64,000 nucleotides of DNA, from assembly GCA_002353575.1 (NCBI GenBank), contig DEJQ01000019.1, positions 29,659 to 93,658 of the forward strand, in the 5' to 3' direction. Below the pieces are notes generated by a model. That model saw only the letters and a list, made by a program, of their open reading frames with translations. It had not been told where the DNA came from and did no database searches. The translations under genes and the position numbers were made by a program. Below are positions 1 through 8,513 of this stretch, piece by piece (position 1 is the first letter of the stretch; every line of letters starts with the position of its first letter). The stretch comes from Prevotellaceae bacterium UBA2744. GTDB taxonomy: Bacteria > Bacteroidota > Bacteroidia > Bacteroidales > Bacteroidaceae.

Positions 1-585
1 CTTTATTCTGCCCAGTTCCTCAGGCTTTACGTCTGCAGCCTTGTTCAGCAGTATGATATTACAGAATTCAATCTGCTGTATTACGAGGTTCTCTATGTCA
101 TCCTCTTCCAGGTTTTGGTTCATCAGCTTATCGCCGTTGGCAAACTCGTCCTGCATTCTCACTGCATCCACAACTGTTACTATGCAGTCCATCTTAGGCA
201 CTCCGTTCTGCACATATTTTCCGCCCATAGTCGGAATTGAACATATGGTCTGTGCAATAGGGGCAGGTTCGCATATTCCGCTGGCCTCTATCACAATGTA
301 GTCAAACTTCTGCTGCTTTATGATATCGTTCAACTGCTCCACGAGATCCATTTTCAGCGTACAGCAGATACAGCCGTTTTGCAGAGCCACGAGTGATTCG
401 TCTTTCTGATCTACTATCCCGCCTTTCTGAATCAGGTCGGCGTCGATGTTTATCTCGCCTATGTCGTTTACTATCACTGCGAATCGTATTCCTTTCTTAT
501 TCGAGAGAATTCTGTTCAGCAGGGTTGTTTTTCCACTCCCCAGGTAACCTGTGAGCAGCAGTACTGGTGTTGTAAAGTTATTCAT
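1..585 (-). CDS. CobW/G3E-family P-loop GTPase, 3' end cut off
   Basis: The gene starts at 585 and runs off the left edge, so only the first 195 residues are present. Reading the minus strand gives a P-loop GYLGSGKTT at residues 13-21, a VNDIGE switch-like segment near 39-44, and the GCICC metal-binding motif at 71-75. These three together are typical of the COG0523/G3E family, which hands metals such as zinc or cobalt to target proteins using GTP. The metal cannot be told from sequence. Its start codon overlaps the end of the upstream small membrane protein gene by 8 bases, which suggests co-translation. The C-terminal CobW_C domain lies outside the window. Confidence 0.88.
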   Translation of the reverse strand, partial: MNNFTTPVLLLTGYLGSGKTTLLNRILSNKKGIRFAVIVNDIGEINIDADLIQKGGIVDQKDESLVALQNGCICCTLKMDLVEQLNDIIKQQKFDYIVIEASGICEPAPIAQTICSIPTMGGKYVQNGVPKMDCIVTVVDAVRMQDEFANGDKLMNQNLEEDDIENLVIQQIEFCNIILLNKAADVKPEELGRIK

Positions 586-877
586 TATTTTCTGTTTGCT
601 TAATTGTATCGTTTGTATTTATAGTGCTATCGTCGGCATATTCTGTCTCTGTCGAATCCACATCAATTGTATCTACGTCCGACAGCGGAATCACTATGTC
701 ATTATCCATGATGGGTATTTCACCTTCCAGAATGGTATCCACTCCCACCTCGTCGAAGTTTATCAAATGTTCTTTTTCTTCTCCTGTAGGCAGCCCGAAT
801 ATAGCCACAATACACACAACCACAATTACTATTGTGGCTCCGATTATAATCAGTAAATCTCTATGCGATTTCTTCAT
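578..877 (-). CDS. Small single-pass membrane protein, unknown function
   Basis: A 99-residue protein with a short basic start (MKKSHRD), one strongly hydrophobic segment at about residues 8-28, and an acidic tail rich in Asp, Glu, Ile and Thr. The topology suggests a membrane anchor with the acidic part outside the cytoplasm. It matches no family I recognise. It precedes the CobW-type GTPase and overlaps it by 8 bases, so the two are probably expressed together. The acidic tail could bind metal, but that is only a guess from the neighbour. Confidence 0.65.
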   Translation of the reverse strand: MKKSHRDLLIIIGATIVIVVVCIVAIFGLPTGEEKEHLINFDEVGVDTILEGEIPIMDNDIVIPLSDVDTIDVDSTETEYADDSTINTNDTIKQTENNE

Positions 878-942
878 ATTTTTTTCAGTTTTAAGTCAAG
901 GGTCTGAGGTCAAAGATTCAGTGTTGTCTTAACTCTTCATTT

Positions 943-2208
943 CTAACTATTCCCCCAACGTTTTTCTTGCAGTTCCTTCATTCTTGCTTCCTGCGGATTG
1001 TCCTGAGCCCTCCAAAACTTCTGCCCTTCGGCTTCGTCAGGAAGGAATTGCTGTTCTACGAAATGTCCTTCATAGTCGTGTGCATATTTATATCCCTTGC
1101 CATATCCCAGCTGTTCCATCAGTTTCGTTGGCGCATTTCTCAAGTGTAGCGGCACAGGCAGGTTTCCTGTCTGGCTCACATATTGCAGAGCATCGTTCAC
1201 TGCCATATATGCAGAATTCGACTTCGCGCTTGTAGCCAGATACACCGTCGCCTCAGCCAGTGGAATCCGTCCTTCGGGCATTCCGATCTTATTCACTGCG
1301 TCGAAGGCTGCATTTGCCAGCAACAGGGCATTGGGGTTAGCCAATCCTATATCTTCTGAAGCCGATATGACCAGCCTGCGTGCAATAAACAGCGGATCTT
1401 CTCCTCCTTCAATCATTCTTGCCAGGTAATATACAGCTGCATCCGGATTGCTGCCTCTTATCGACTTTATGAAAGCAGAGATGATGTCGTAGTGCATTTC
1501 ACCATCCTTATCGTATGCCAGCGGATTCTGTTGCAGTGCTTCCGTCACGATATTATCGTTGATGACTACCTCCTCCTTCTCGCTCTGACTCTCAACCACC
1601 AGTTCGATGATGTTAAGCAACTTGCGGGCATCTCCACCGCTATATCTAAGCATTGCATCCGTCTCTTCTACCTTTACATTCTTCTCTTTGAGAATCACGT
1701 CTTTTTTCAGCGCTGACTGAAATAATTGTAAAAGGTCTTCCTTCTCCAGCGATTTTAGTGTATATACTTGGCAGCGGGAGAGGAGCGGACGGATTATTTC
1801 GAACGACGGGTTCTCTGTTGTTGCTCCGATCAGTGTGATTACTCCCTGTTCCACAGCTCCCAGCAGAGAGTCCTGCTGCGACTTCGAGAATCGGTGTATT
1901 TCATCTATGAATAGGATAGGGGAACTGCTGTTGAAGAACCGGTTGTTCTTTGCCTTCTCTATAGTGTCTCTCACATCCTTCACGCCCGACGTCACAGCAC
2001 TTAGTGTGTAGAATGGCACTTCCAGTGTCTTCGCAATGATATTGGCGAGTGTGGTTTTACCCACTCCAGGCGGTCCCCACAATATGAACGATGAAATCCT
2101 CTTTTGCTCTATCATACGACGAATAACAGCACCTTCGCCTACAAGATGCTGTTGTCCTATATAATCATCGAGCGTATTCGGACGCAGTCGTTCTGCAAGT
2201 GGTTGCAT
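943..2208 (-). CDS. rarA: Replication-associated recombination protein A (AAA+ ATPase)
   Basis: This 421-residue protein has the length and order of RarA/MgsA, a clamp-loader-like AAA+ ATPase acting at stalled replication forks. The Walker A motif GPPGVGKTT is at residues 45-53, Walker B IDEIH at 101-105, and the sensor-1 region GATTENPSF at about 128-136. The C-terminal half carries the usual MgsA tetramerisation region with ISAFIKSIRGSNPDAAVYYLARM. It lies 6 bases downstream of the DUF1573 gene on the same strand. Nothing looks truncated. Confidence 0.95.
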   Translation of the reverse strand: MQPLAERLRPNTLDDYIGQQHLVGEGAVIRRMIEQKRISSFILWGPPGVGKTTLANIIAKTLEVPFYTLSAVTSGVKDVRDTIEKAKNNRFFNSSSPILFIDEIHRFSKSQQDSLLGAVEQGVITLIGATTENPSFEIIRPLLSRCQVYTLKSLEKEDLLQLFQSALKKDVILKEKNVKVEETDAMLRYSGGDARKLLNIIELVVESQSEKEEVVINDNIVTEALQQNPLAYDKDGEMHYDIISAFIKSIRGSNPDAAVYYLARMIEGGEDPLFIARRLVISASEDIGLANPNALLLANAAFDAVNKIGMPEGRIPLAEATVYLATSAKSNSAYMAVNDALQYVSQTGNLPVPLHLRNAPTKLMEQLGYGKGYKYAHDYEGHFVEQQFLPDEAEGQKFWRAQDNPQEARMKELQEKRWGNS

Positions 2209-2214
2209 TATTTA

Positions 2215-2625
2215 TTATTTCTTCTTGTCATCCTCTGGTGCGGGCACGTCGGTCATGTCTCCGGTGATGAACACCCTTGTCATGTCTTTCTTGCAGTTTG
2301 AAAACACCTGAATACTCTTCTTGAAGTGTCCAGGCAGTTTACCTGCACCGTTGTATGTCACCTTTATCTCTCCAGTACCTCCGGGCGAGATGGGGTCTTT
2401 CGAATAGTCTGCAACCGTGCATCCGCATGAGGTGTGCACTGTGTTGATAATAAGTTTGTCATCACCAACATTCGTAAACTTGAACACACATGTCTGCTTG
2501 TTGTCATACATTGAGAATGTGCCCAAATCTATTGTAGTTTTCTCAAACTTGATTTCAGGGAATTTCTTTGCGCTCATTGTACACACTGTCAGCAGTGCTA
2601 CGAGCATAATCATAGTTCTTTTCAT
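2215..2625 (-). CDS. DUF1573 secreted protein
   Basis: Starting at 2625 the product is 136 residues and opens with a clean signal peptide (MKRTMIMLVALLTVCTMSA). The frame stays open further upstream, to 2661, but that lies above the promoter-like TACTTTTG at 2649-2656, so a start at 2625, or possibly 2637, fits better. The mature part has the DUF1573 pattern: a Phe-x-Lys-Thr-x-Asp-x-Gly segment, then NTVHTSCGCTVADYSKDPISPG, then GxFxKSIxVFSN. DUF1573 proteins are common exported proteins of Bacteroidetes with an Ig-like fold; their role is unknown. Confidence 0.85.
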   Translation of the reverse strand: MKRTMIMLVALLTVCTMSAKKFPEIKFEKTTIDLGTFSMYDNKQTCVFKFTNVGDDKLIINTVHTSCGCTVADYSKDPISPGGTGEIKVTYNGAGKLPGHFKKSIQVFSNCKKDMTRVFITGDMTDVPAPEDDKKK

Positions 2626-2648
2626 TGTTGTTCTCATCTTTTCTATCG

Positions 2649-2656
2649 CAAAAGTA
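2649..2656 (-). promoter_or_regulatory. Promoter -7 element for the DUF1573 gene
   Basis: TACTTTTG on the minus strand matches the Bacteroidetes -7 consensus TAnnTTTG. It lies about 24 bases upstream of the preferred start codon at 2625. A clear -33 TTTG was not found at the expected distance. Confidence 0.45.
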
Positions 2657-2768
2657 CGCAAAATTTTATTATTAGTGACAATGTTGCTGCATTTTTGAGT
2701 TTTTTTTACTAATTTCGCGCCGAATTTTGCAAAACGAAACGTAAAACAACATAAAATCAGTACGAATT

Positions 2769-4673
2769 ATGAATATAGACAAAAATACAATCATCGGTTG
2801 GACTCTCATGGCACTCGTCATGTTTGGATTCATGGCATACGAGCGCTACACAGCTCCTTCACAGGAGGAAATGCAGCAGTGGCAGGCAAAGCAGGACAGC
2901 ATCCGTCTTGCCGAGGCCAACAAGGAGTTGGAAGAGCAGAACCGTGAGGCGCGTCAGCTCCTGCAGCAGGCTACCGACACTCTCAACCCGCTCTTTGCAG
3001 CATCGCAGAAGCAGCCTGGTACTACCCGTTTGCACAATTCCCTGCTTTCGGTTATTATTAATAATGAGGGAGCTCAAATTTGTCGTGCAGAACTCCTCGA
3101 CTCCGTCTATCGTGGCAAGGAGGGTGGCAACGTAATTCTCTTTGATGAATCCGACAACTCGTTCAGTATTAATATTGATGGCAAACAGGCTAATATACGC
3201 ACTGCCGACCTCTTCTTCTCTCCCACAGAGCAGACCGACACCAGTGTAGTCATGGTAGCTCCTATTGCCAATGGTGCTCTCCGCATCAGCTACTCGCTCA
3301 TTCCTGGCAGCTACCTTGTCGATGTCGATGTTCAGGCTGTCGGACTCGATGGATTCTTCCCGTCTAAGACTCGTACAATGGATCTCGTCTGGAGTCAGAA
3401 GATGAAGCAGCAGGAGAAAGGCTACGACTTTGAAAACCGCTATAGTACTATCACTTACCGTGATGTGGACAACGATACCAACGAACTCTCCAGCATGGGA
3501 AACGACGAAGACGAGACTGAATTCGAGGAATGTGTCAAGTGGGTCAGCTTCAAGACTCAGTTCTTCTCTCAGGTACTCATCTCCGATGCCGATATGAGTG
3601 TGTCACATATGAAGTCTGAGAAGATAGAGGCAGGTAAGGGCTATCTGAAGACTCTCACAGCAGAACTCTCCGCTCCGTTCGACCCTTCCGGTCGCCAACC
3701 GTCACGTTTCGCCATGTATCTTGGTCCTAACAAGTTCACCACGCTCTCCGACAACGAGAAGCTCCTTGGTGCATCCACCGACCTCGACCTCCGTTCCCTC
3801 GTCTATCTCGGTTGGCCTGTCATTCGCTGGATCAACCGTTTCTTCATGATCTACCTCTTCGACTGGCTCACAGGATGGGGACTCAATATGGGCATCGTAT
3901 TGCTCATCCTCACCATCTTCATCAAGTTCCTCGTCTATCCGCTCATGAAGAAGTCATACCTCAGCAGTGCCAATATGCGTGTGCTGCGTCCGAAAATCGA
4001 AGAACTCACCAAGAAATATACCCGTCCTGAAGATGCTATGCTAAAGCAGCAGGAGACCATGAAACTCTACAGTGAATACGGAGTCTCTCCTATGGGCGGA
4101 TGTCTGCCTATGCTCATCCAGATGCCTATCTGGATTGCCCTCTTCAACTTTATCCCTAACGCCATCGAACTGCGTGGTCAGTCGTTCCTCTGGGCCGACG
4201 ACCTCTCTACCTACGACGATGTCATCAATTGGGGGTTCAACATTTGGGGCATAGGCGACCACCTCTCACTCTTCTGTGTGCTATGGTGTCTTGCCACAGT
4301 TGCCAGCTCTATGTTCTCCATGAAGCAGCAACAGGACAGCATGACTCCTGAACAGGCACAGCAGATGTCTATGATGAAGTGGATGACCTACATCATGCCG
4401 CTCGTCTTCTTCTTCAGCTTCAATAACTACTCATCAGGTCTCAACTACTACTACTTCCTGTCATCGCTCACCTCAGCCCTCATGATGTGGTACCTGCGCA
4501 AGACTACTGATGACGCAGCCCTCCTGAAGAAACTTGAGGAGCGCCATAAGATTCGTCAGCAGCAGGCAGCCAGCGGCAAGCGTCCTTCCTCCATGATGAG
4601 TCGCCTACAGGCCATGCAGGAAAAACAGATGGAAATGCTTCGCCAGCAGCAGGAAGCAAAGAATAAGAAGTAA
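2769..4673 (+). CDS. yidC: Membrane protein insertase YidC
   Basis: A 634-residue inner-membrane insertase that places proteins in the membrane with or without SecYEG. Residues about 8-25 form the N-terminal anchor. A long periplasmic domain follows to about residue 345. The conserved core then starts at ILTIFIKFLVYPLMKKSYLSSANMR, and the section GGCLPMLIQMPIWIALF is typical of YidC/Oxa1. A Gln/Met/Lys-rich cytoplasmic tail ends the protein. The length is normal for a Bacteroidetes YidC. The gene is the first of a plus-strand run, 34 bases ahead of the peptide transporter. Confidence 0.97.
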   Translation: MNIDKNTIIGWTLMALVMFGFMAYERYTAPSQEEMQQWQAKQDSIRLAEANKELEEQNREARQLLQQATDTLNPLFAASQKQPGTTRLHNSLLSVIINNEGAQICRAELLDSVYRGKEGGNVILFDESDNSFSINIDGKQANIRTADLFFSPTEQTDTSVVMVAPIANGALRISYSLIPGSYLVDVDVQAVGLDGFFPSKTRTMDLVWSQKMKQQEKGYDFENRYSTITYRDVDNDTNELSSMGNDEDETEFEECVKWVSFKTQFFSQVLISDADMSVSHMKSEKIEAGKGYLKTLTAELSAPFDPSGRQPSRFAMYLGPNKFTTLSDNEKLLGASTDLDLRSLVYLGWPVIRWINRFFMIYLFDWLTGWGLNMGIVLLILTIFIKFLVYPLMKKSYLSSANMRVLRPKIEELTKKYTRPEDAMLKQQETMKLYSEYGVSPMGGCLPMLIQMPIWIALFNFIPNAIELRGQSFLWADDLSTYDDVINWGFNIWGIGDHLSLFCVLWCLATVASSMFSMKQQQDSMTPEQAQQMSMMKWMTYIMPLVFFFSFNNYSSGLNYYYFLSSLTSALMMWYLRKTTDDAALLKKLEERHKIRQQQAASGKRPSSMMSRLQAMQEKQMEMLRQQQEAKNKK

Positions 4674-4707
4674 GAGATAACCAATAATAATAATCTTCTA
4701 AAAATAT

Positions 4708-6348
4708 ATGAAACAACACGGACACCCACAGGGGCTTTACCTCCTGTTCGTAACAGAAATGGCAGAACGCTTTTCATACTATGGAATGCGTGCCATCTTC
4801 ATCCTCTATCTCGTAGCAGCATTCTTCGGCAGTGCTGAAGCATCACAAGTATATGGCTCCTACACGGGGCTTGTATATCTCACTCCATTGTTGGGTGGAT
4901 ACATCTCCGATCGCTACTGGGGCAATCGTCGCAGCATCATCGTGGGCGGACTCGTTATGGCTATCGGTCAGTTTCTGATGTTTGCCTCTGCCTGTTTCGT
5001 CAATCAGAGCATATTTTCCGAGGACGGAGCAATCAGTGCTGACGTTGATAACAGTTTCTCGCTCACACTAATGTTTATTGGTCTCACAGCCCTTATCATC
5101 GGAAACGGATTCTTCAAGCCGAATATTTCTACAATGGTTGGCGACCTCTACGAACCGCAGGATCACCGTAAGGACTCTGCCTTCACCATCTTCTATATGG
5201 GTATCAATATCGGAGCCTTCATCGCTCCGCTCATCTGCGGACCTCTTGGCAATGGTAACTGGGCTGATCCCGCTGGCTTCAAGTGGGGATTCTTTTGTGC
5301 CGGTTGTGCCATGCTTTTCTCTGTTGTCGTCTTCTGGGCGCTTAAAGATCGTTTCCTTGTCACTCCGGAAGGTCTTGGCATCGGACTGCCTCCTGCCAAG
5401 AGCCAGCTCCTCCATCTCAAGGAAATGCATGAAAAGGAAGAAGAAACCGTCAACGCAAATGCAAAAACTGATAAATCTGCAAATGCAGCCAGTGTGCAGG
5501 TAAAGAACTCACCTCTGCGCCTTTGGGGCTGCATCGTCGGAGGCATACTGCTCATGGTGCTTTTCTCACTCTCAGCCGAAAACTTCAACGACTACATCTC
5601 AGCAGCCATCTATGCAATATCCATAGTGCTGCCCATATTCATCATAACCGATCGCGGACTCAACACAGTCGAGAAGATGCGCATCGGAGTCATCTACATC
5701 ATTGCCATATTCGTCATCTTCTTCTGGAGTGCATTCGAGCAGGCAGGTTCTTCGCTCACCCTCTTTGCTGACAAACAGTGCGACCGTACCATCGGTTCCT
5801 GGGAGATGCCTACAACCTGGTTCCAGTGTATCAATCCCATTGGTATCGTGCTCTTTGCTCCGCTTATGGCCATGCTCTGGGAACAGCTTGTAAAACGCAA
5901 CATCAACGTGTCCTCACCTATGAAACAGGCACTCGGACTCATGATGCTCTCCATCAGCTACTTTATCATTGCCTATGCTACCAGCGGCATGCAACCGGGA
6001 ATGAAAGTCAGCATGTGGTGGCTCTTTGCACTATACTGGTGCCACACTATAGGCGAACTGTCACTCTCTCCGATTGGGCTCTCTATGGTCAACAAGCTTT
6101 CTCCTGCTCACCTTGCCAGCCTTCTCATGGGTGTCTGGTTCATGAGTACGGCAGCCAGCAATATTCTTGCAGGCAAGCTTGCTACACTCCTGCCTATCGA
6201 AGGTGAGCCTGTGCGCTCTTTCCTCGGGTTCCCAATAGAAACTTTGACCGACTTCTTCATGCTCTTCGCCATCATGTCGGCAGTGGCAGCAGTGATGCTC
6301 TTCTGTCTGTGCCCGTTACTCAAACGTATGATGAAAGGAGTAGAGTAG
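4708..6348 (+). CDS. POT/PTR-family proton-coupled peptide transporter
   Basis: A 546-residue polytopic membrane protein. The segment EMAERFSYYGMR at residues 17-28 is the ExxERFxYY proton-coupling motif of POT transporters, and GNGFFKPNIS at about 132-141 is the PTR2 signature. Around fourteen hydrophobic segments can be seen, with a hydrophilic cytoplasmic loop (rich in Lys, Glu, Asn and Ala) at about residues 230-270. The family imports di- and tripeptides with protons. It follows yidC at 34 bases and its stop lies 1 base before the GTG start of the next gene. Confidence 0.93.
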   Translation: MKQHGHPQGLYLLFVTEMAERFSYYGMRAIFILYLVAAFFGSAEASQVYGSYTGLVYLTPLLGGYISDRYWGNRRSIIVGGLVMAIGQFLMFASACFVNQSIFSEDGAISADVDNSFSLTLMFIGLTALIIGNGFFKPNISTMVGDLYEPQDHRKDSAFTIFYMGINIGAFIAPLICGPLGNGNWADPAGFKWGFFCAGCAMLFSVVVFWALKDRFLVTPEGLGIGLPPAKSQLLHLKEMHEKEEETVNANAKTDKSANAASVQVKNSPLRLWGCIVGGILLMVLFSLSAENFNDYISAAIYAISIVLPIFIITDRGLNTVEKMRIGVIYIIAIFVIFFWSAFEQAGSSLTLFADKQCDRTIGSWEMPTTWFQCINPIGIVLFAPLMAMLWEQLVKRNINVSSPMKQALGLMMLSISYFIIAYATSGMQPGMKVSMWWLFALYWCHTIGELSLSPIGLSMVNKLSPAHLASLLMGVWFMSTAASNILAGKLATLLPIEGEPVRSFLGFPIETLTDFFMLFAIMSAVAAVMLFCLCPLLKRMMKGVE

Positions 6349-6349
6349 G

Positions 6350-7174
6350 GTGTCGTTGTTTCCGTCGTTCATATTCCTGTCCTTTGGCAGCGGCAGTTGT
6401 GGTAATTGCTATTACCTTGGCACACCCGATGGCGCCATCCTCATCGATGCTGGTGTCGGTATGCGTAAATTGGGCAAGGCTTTCAACGACTATGGAGTTA
6501 ACCGCACACTTATCAAGGCAATTCTGCTCACCCACGACCACAGCGACCACGTAAAGCATGCAGCAAAATTGGCATCCAATCTGGGCGTGCCAGTCTATGC
6601 ACTTCGTGAAGTGCATTCCGGCATGCTTGCCAATCGCTTTATAGTTCATAAAATCGAAGAGTCCCGTCGCCAGTACATTGAGATAGGCACACCATTTCAG
6701 GTCTGCGGCTTCACCATCACGGCCTTTCCGGTACCCCACGACTCCACAGCCAACGTGGGCTATACCATAACCTTGGGCGACACGATTTTCTCGCTTATGA
6801 CCGATGTGGGCGAAGTGACCACCGAAGTGGCTCAGGCACTCCAGCGCTCCACTCATGTAGTGCTCGAAGCAAACTACGACCCCGACCTCCTGCGCACAGG
6901 GCACTATCCATACATCCTGCAGGAACGAATACGTAACGGTCGCGGCCATCTTTCCAACTTTCAGTGTGCTGAGGCTCTTATTCAGAACTACCATCCCGCC
7001 CTCCGCCATGTATGGCTGTGCCACCTCAGCGGCGACAACAACCGCCCCGAACTGGCACACGAAACGGTCCGTTCCCTCCTCGCCTCCAGCAACATCCCTG
7101 TAGGCACTTCTCTTCAACTTGACGTGCTTCAACGCGCCAAAACCACCGGACCATTTGAGATTATTAGGTTATGA
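6350..7174 (+). CDS. MBL-fold metallo-hydrolase (YycJ/WalJ-like)
   Basis: A 274-residue metallo-beta-lactamase-fold protein. The metal-binding motif THDHSDHVKH is at residues 61-70, the opening SFGSGSCGNCYYL and the later VLEANYDPDLL and HLSGDNNRPE segments fit the YycJ/WalJ-like group, proposed exonuclease-type hydrolases. The reading frame begins with GTG at 6350, one base after the previous stop. An AAAGGAG stretch ends 9 bases upstream, inside the last codons of the transporter; a Shine-Dalgarno-like site is unusual in this phylum. No in-frame ATG occurs before the conserved Gly-rich start, so GTG is likely genuine. Confidence 0.88.
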   Translation: MSLFPSFIFLSFGSGSCGNCYYLGTPDGAILIDAGVGMRKLGKAFNDYGVNRTLIKAILLTHDHSDHVKHAAKLASNLGVPVYALREVHSGMLANRFIVHKIEESRRQYIEIGTPFQVCGFTITAFPVPHDSTANVGYTITLGDTIFSLMTDVGEVTTEVAQALQRSTHVVLEANYDPDLLRTGHYPYILQERIRNGRGHLSNFQCAEALIQNYHPALRHVWLCHLSGDNNRPELAHETVRSLLASSNIPVGTSLQLDVLQRAKTTGPFEIIRL

Positions 7175-7261
7175 GGTCATAATCTAAGAAATTTTGCTGT
7201 TGTGCGTAGGAATTTTTTTCCGTGTGCACACGAGGCATGTTTTCATCAGTTTTGACACGTA

Positions 7262-7602
7262 GGTCAGTTCTCGCCCTTCAACATTGTGGAAAGCGGAGCC
7301 AATGCCAACAATGAGGGCAACCTGAACGAAATCATCCTCATGGGCAGTGGCAGCAAGCTGGGCTACTCGAAAGTTCCACGCACACTGCGCCCCTTCCGAG
7401 CCCACTTCTACGTGCCTGCCAACGGCAGCAGCGCCAGTGTGCGTAGCTTCGTGCTCGACTTCGGCGACGGCGGCAGTGCCAAATGATCTGCATTAGCGGG
7501 GGCATAGACGCCCCGGCCTCCTACAAAGTGCAAAGCCTTTTCGACACTGATGACATCAGCTGGGACAACGACGGCATAGAGTTTGAGGAGGACGATTACT
7601 AA
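7262..7602 (+). pseudogene. 3' remnant of a surface/secreted protein gene, frameshifted
   Basis: From about 7262 the frame reads GQFSPFNIVESGANANNEG, then ILMGSGSKLGYSKVPRTLRPFRAHFYVPA, and stops at 7486. No start codon or N-terminal domain precedes it; a stop lies at 7253-7255. The PFRAHFYVPANG segment resembles the C-terminal part of large Prevotella/Bacteroides cell-surface proteins, where a similar PFRAYF-type strand precedes the end. A shifted frame at 7483-7602 continues with IDAPASYKVQSLFDTDDISW and ends EEDDY, which looks like the true tail after a lost frame around 7480-7490. Base composition is much richer in G and C than the surroundings. Original function is not identifiable. Confidence 0.6.
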
Positions 7603-7635
7603 GCCGCCCGCCACGAGCGGACACATACAACACAG

Positions 7636-7672
7636 GCCGCCGGGAGAGCGAATCTCCCGGCGGCTATTTTTC
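7636..7672 (+). terminator. Very strong rho-independent terminator
   Basis: A perfect 12-bp stem, GCCGCCGGGAGA (7636-7647) with TCTCCCGGCGGC (7653-7664), closes a 5-base GCGAA loop and is followed by TATTTTTC. It sits 33 bases after the end of the surface-protein remnant and was presumably its terminator. It is the most GC-rich hairpin of the window. Confidence 0.9.
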
Positions 7673-7791
7673 GGCTATATTCCTTCACGAAAGCCCCGAT
7701 TTTTATTGGCTTTGACTCATTTTTATCAAAAAACATGATTATTCTTCAGAAATAATGTAAATTTACATATTGTTATTTAATACTGAAAAAC

Positions 7792-8104
7792 ATGGCAAAA
7801 AAGAAAGAAAATACAACCTCAATAGGATTCGAGGAAGTTATATGGAGAGCTGCTGATAAGGCTGTCGGCAGGAGGCACTAAGATTACTAAGCATAACATC
7901 AACGAGTGCATTTTCAGGTTGCTGGAACAGAGTATCCAATCTCATGGAATAGATGTGTTGACTCCAAAGGTGAAGTTCTCGCTTTTCGATCCGTCGTTCC
8001 TTGCAGAGTTGAAAAAGACGAAAGAGAAGAACCTGGCTCTGAAACTTCTGGAAAATCTGCTTAGAGACAGCAATAATAACCAATGGGAAAGGCAAGATCC
8101 GTGA
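7792..8104 (+). pseudogene. Type I restriction-modification scar: hsdM start joined to hsdR end
   Basis: An ATG at 7792 opens a frame reading MAKKKENTTSIGFEEVIWRA and stops at 7881; this is the usual N-terminus of a type I methyltransferase HsdM, normally about 500 residues. At about 7862 a second frame begins and reads KITKHNINECIFRLLEQSI, then FSLFDPSFLAELKK and KEKNLALKLLENLLRD, a pattern typical of the C-terminal helical region of HsdR, the restriction and translocase subunit. The whole middle of the locus (rest of hsdM, hsdS, most of hsdR) is gone. The HsdR part breaks off at 8104 where the next remnant starts. Neither piece can function. Confidence 0.7.
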
Positions 8105-8105
8105 G

Positions 8106-8447
8106 ATGACATTTGACGAAATACGAAAGTATCGGGTTAAGGATTCGACTGCGAAACTGACCGACCAGCAGATACCCTCAATCGACGAGGTGTTTGAGCT
8201 GTTTCATGAAGTTCGCAGCCAGGGCAACCACTGCCGATTACTTGTAGAAATAAAACGCACCAACAATATCTATCAGGGATTTTATATGTGGCTCACAAAG
8301 TCGTTCCTCAATGATATCCACAATCATGGCAAGCAGGTGAAAATATGGACTCTCGAAGGAACGGAAGTGTCACATCTGGATGTAAATGGCATCATCACCA
8401 ATCGGCCTGATCTGTGGCGTGGATTGCGTAACACTACTTTCAACTAA
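8106..8447 (+). pseudogene. Remnant of glycerophosphodiester phosphodiesterase
   Basis: A 113-codon frame that lacks the N-terminal third of the family, including the catalytic His-Arg-Gly start. It opens with MTFDEIRKYRVKDSTAKLTD, continues with IPSIDEVFEL and LLVEIK (the Glu of the GDPD metal site), then jumps to GKQVKIWTLEG and GIITNRPDL, the normal C-terminal end of the barrel. About 60-80 residues between VEIK and the tail appear deleted. The frame could still be translated, but the missing parts argue against activity. It joins the restriction scar with no gap, so one deletion probably fused both. Confidence 0.65.
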
Positions 8448-8487
8448 CTTTTCACTTTCAACATTTCACATTTCCCTTTAAATGTTG

Positions 8488-8495
8488 TACCTTCG
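8488..8495 (+). promoter_or_regulatory. Promoter -7 element for the GT2 operon
   Basis: TACCTTCG followed by C, 19 bases before the ATG at 8514, matches the Bacteroidetes -7 element with one change (TTCG for TTTG). TTTC at 8464-8467, 20 bases upstream, may serve as -33. Confidence 0.5.
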
Positions 8496-8513
8496 CAAAA
8501 AAATTTCGTAAGA

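Noticed and set aside
2661..2661. Upstream start for the DUF1573 gene at 2661
   Set aside because: It lies above the -7 element at 2649-2656 and would bury the signal peptide.
6320..7132. 270-codon open frame opposite the MBL hydrolase
   Set aside because: The plus-strand gene has intact metal-binding motifs; the antisense frame shows nothing known.
7180..8450. Active mobile element in the graveyard
   Set aside because: No transposase, integrase or terminal inverted repeats could be seen.
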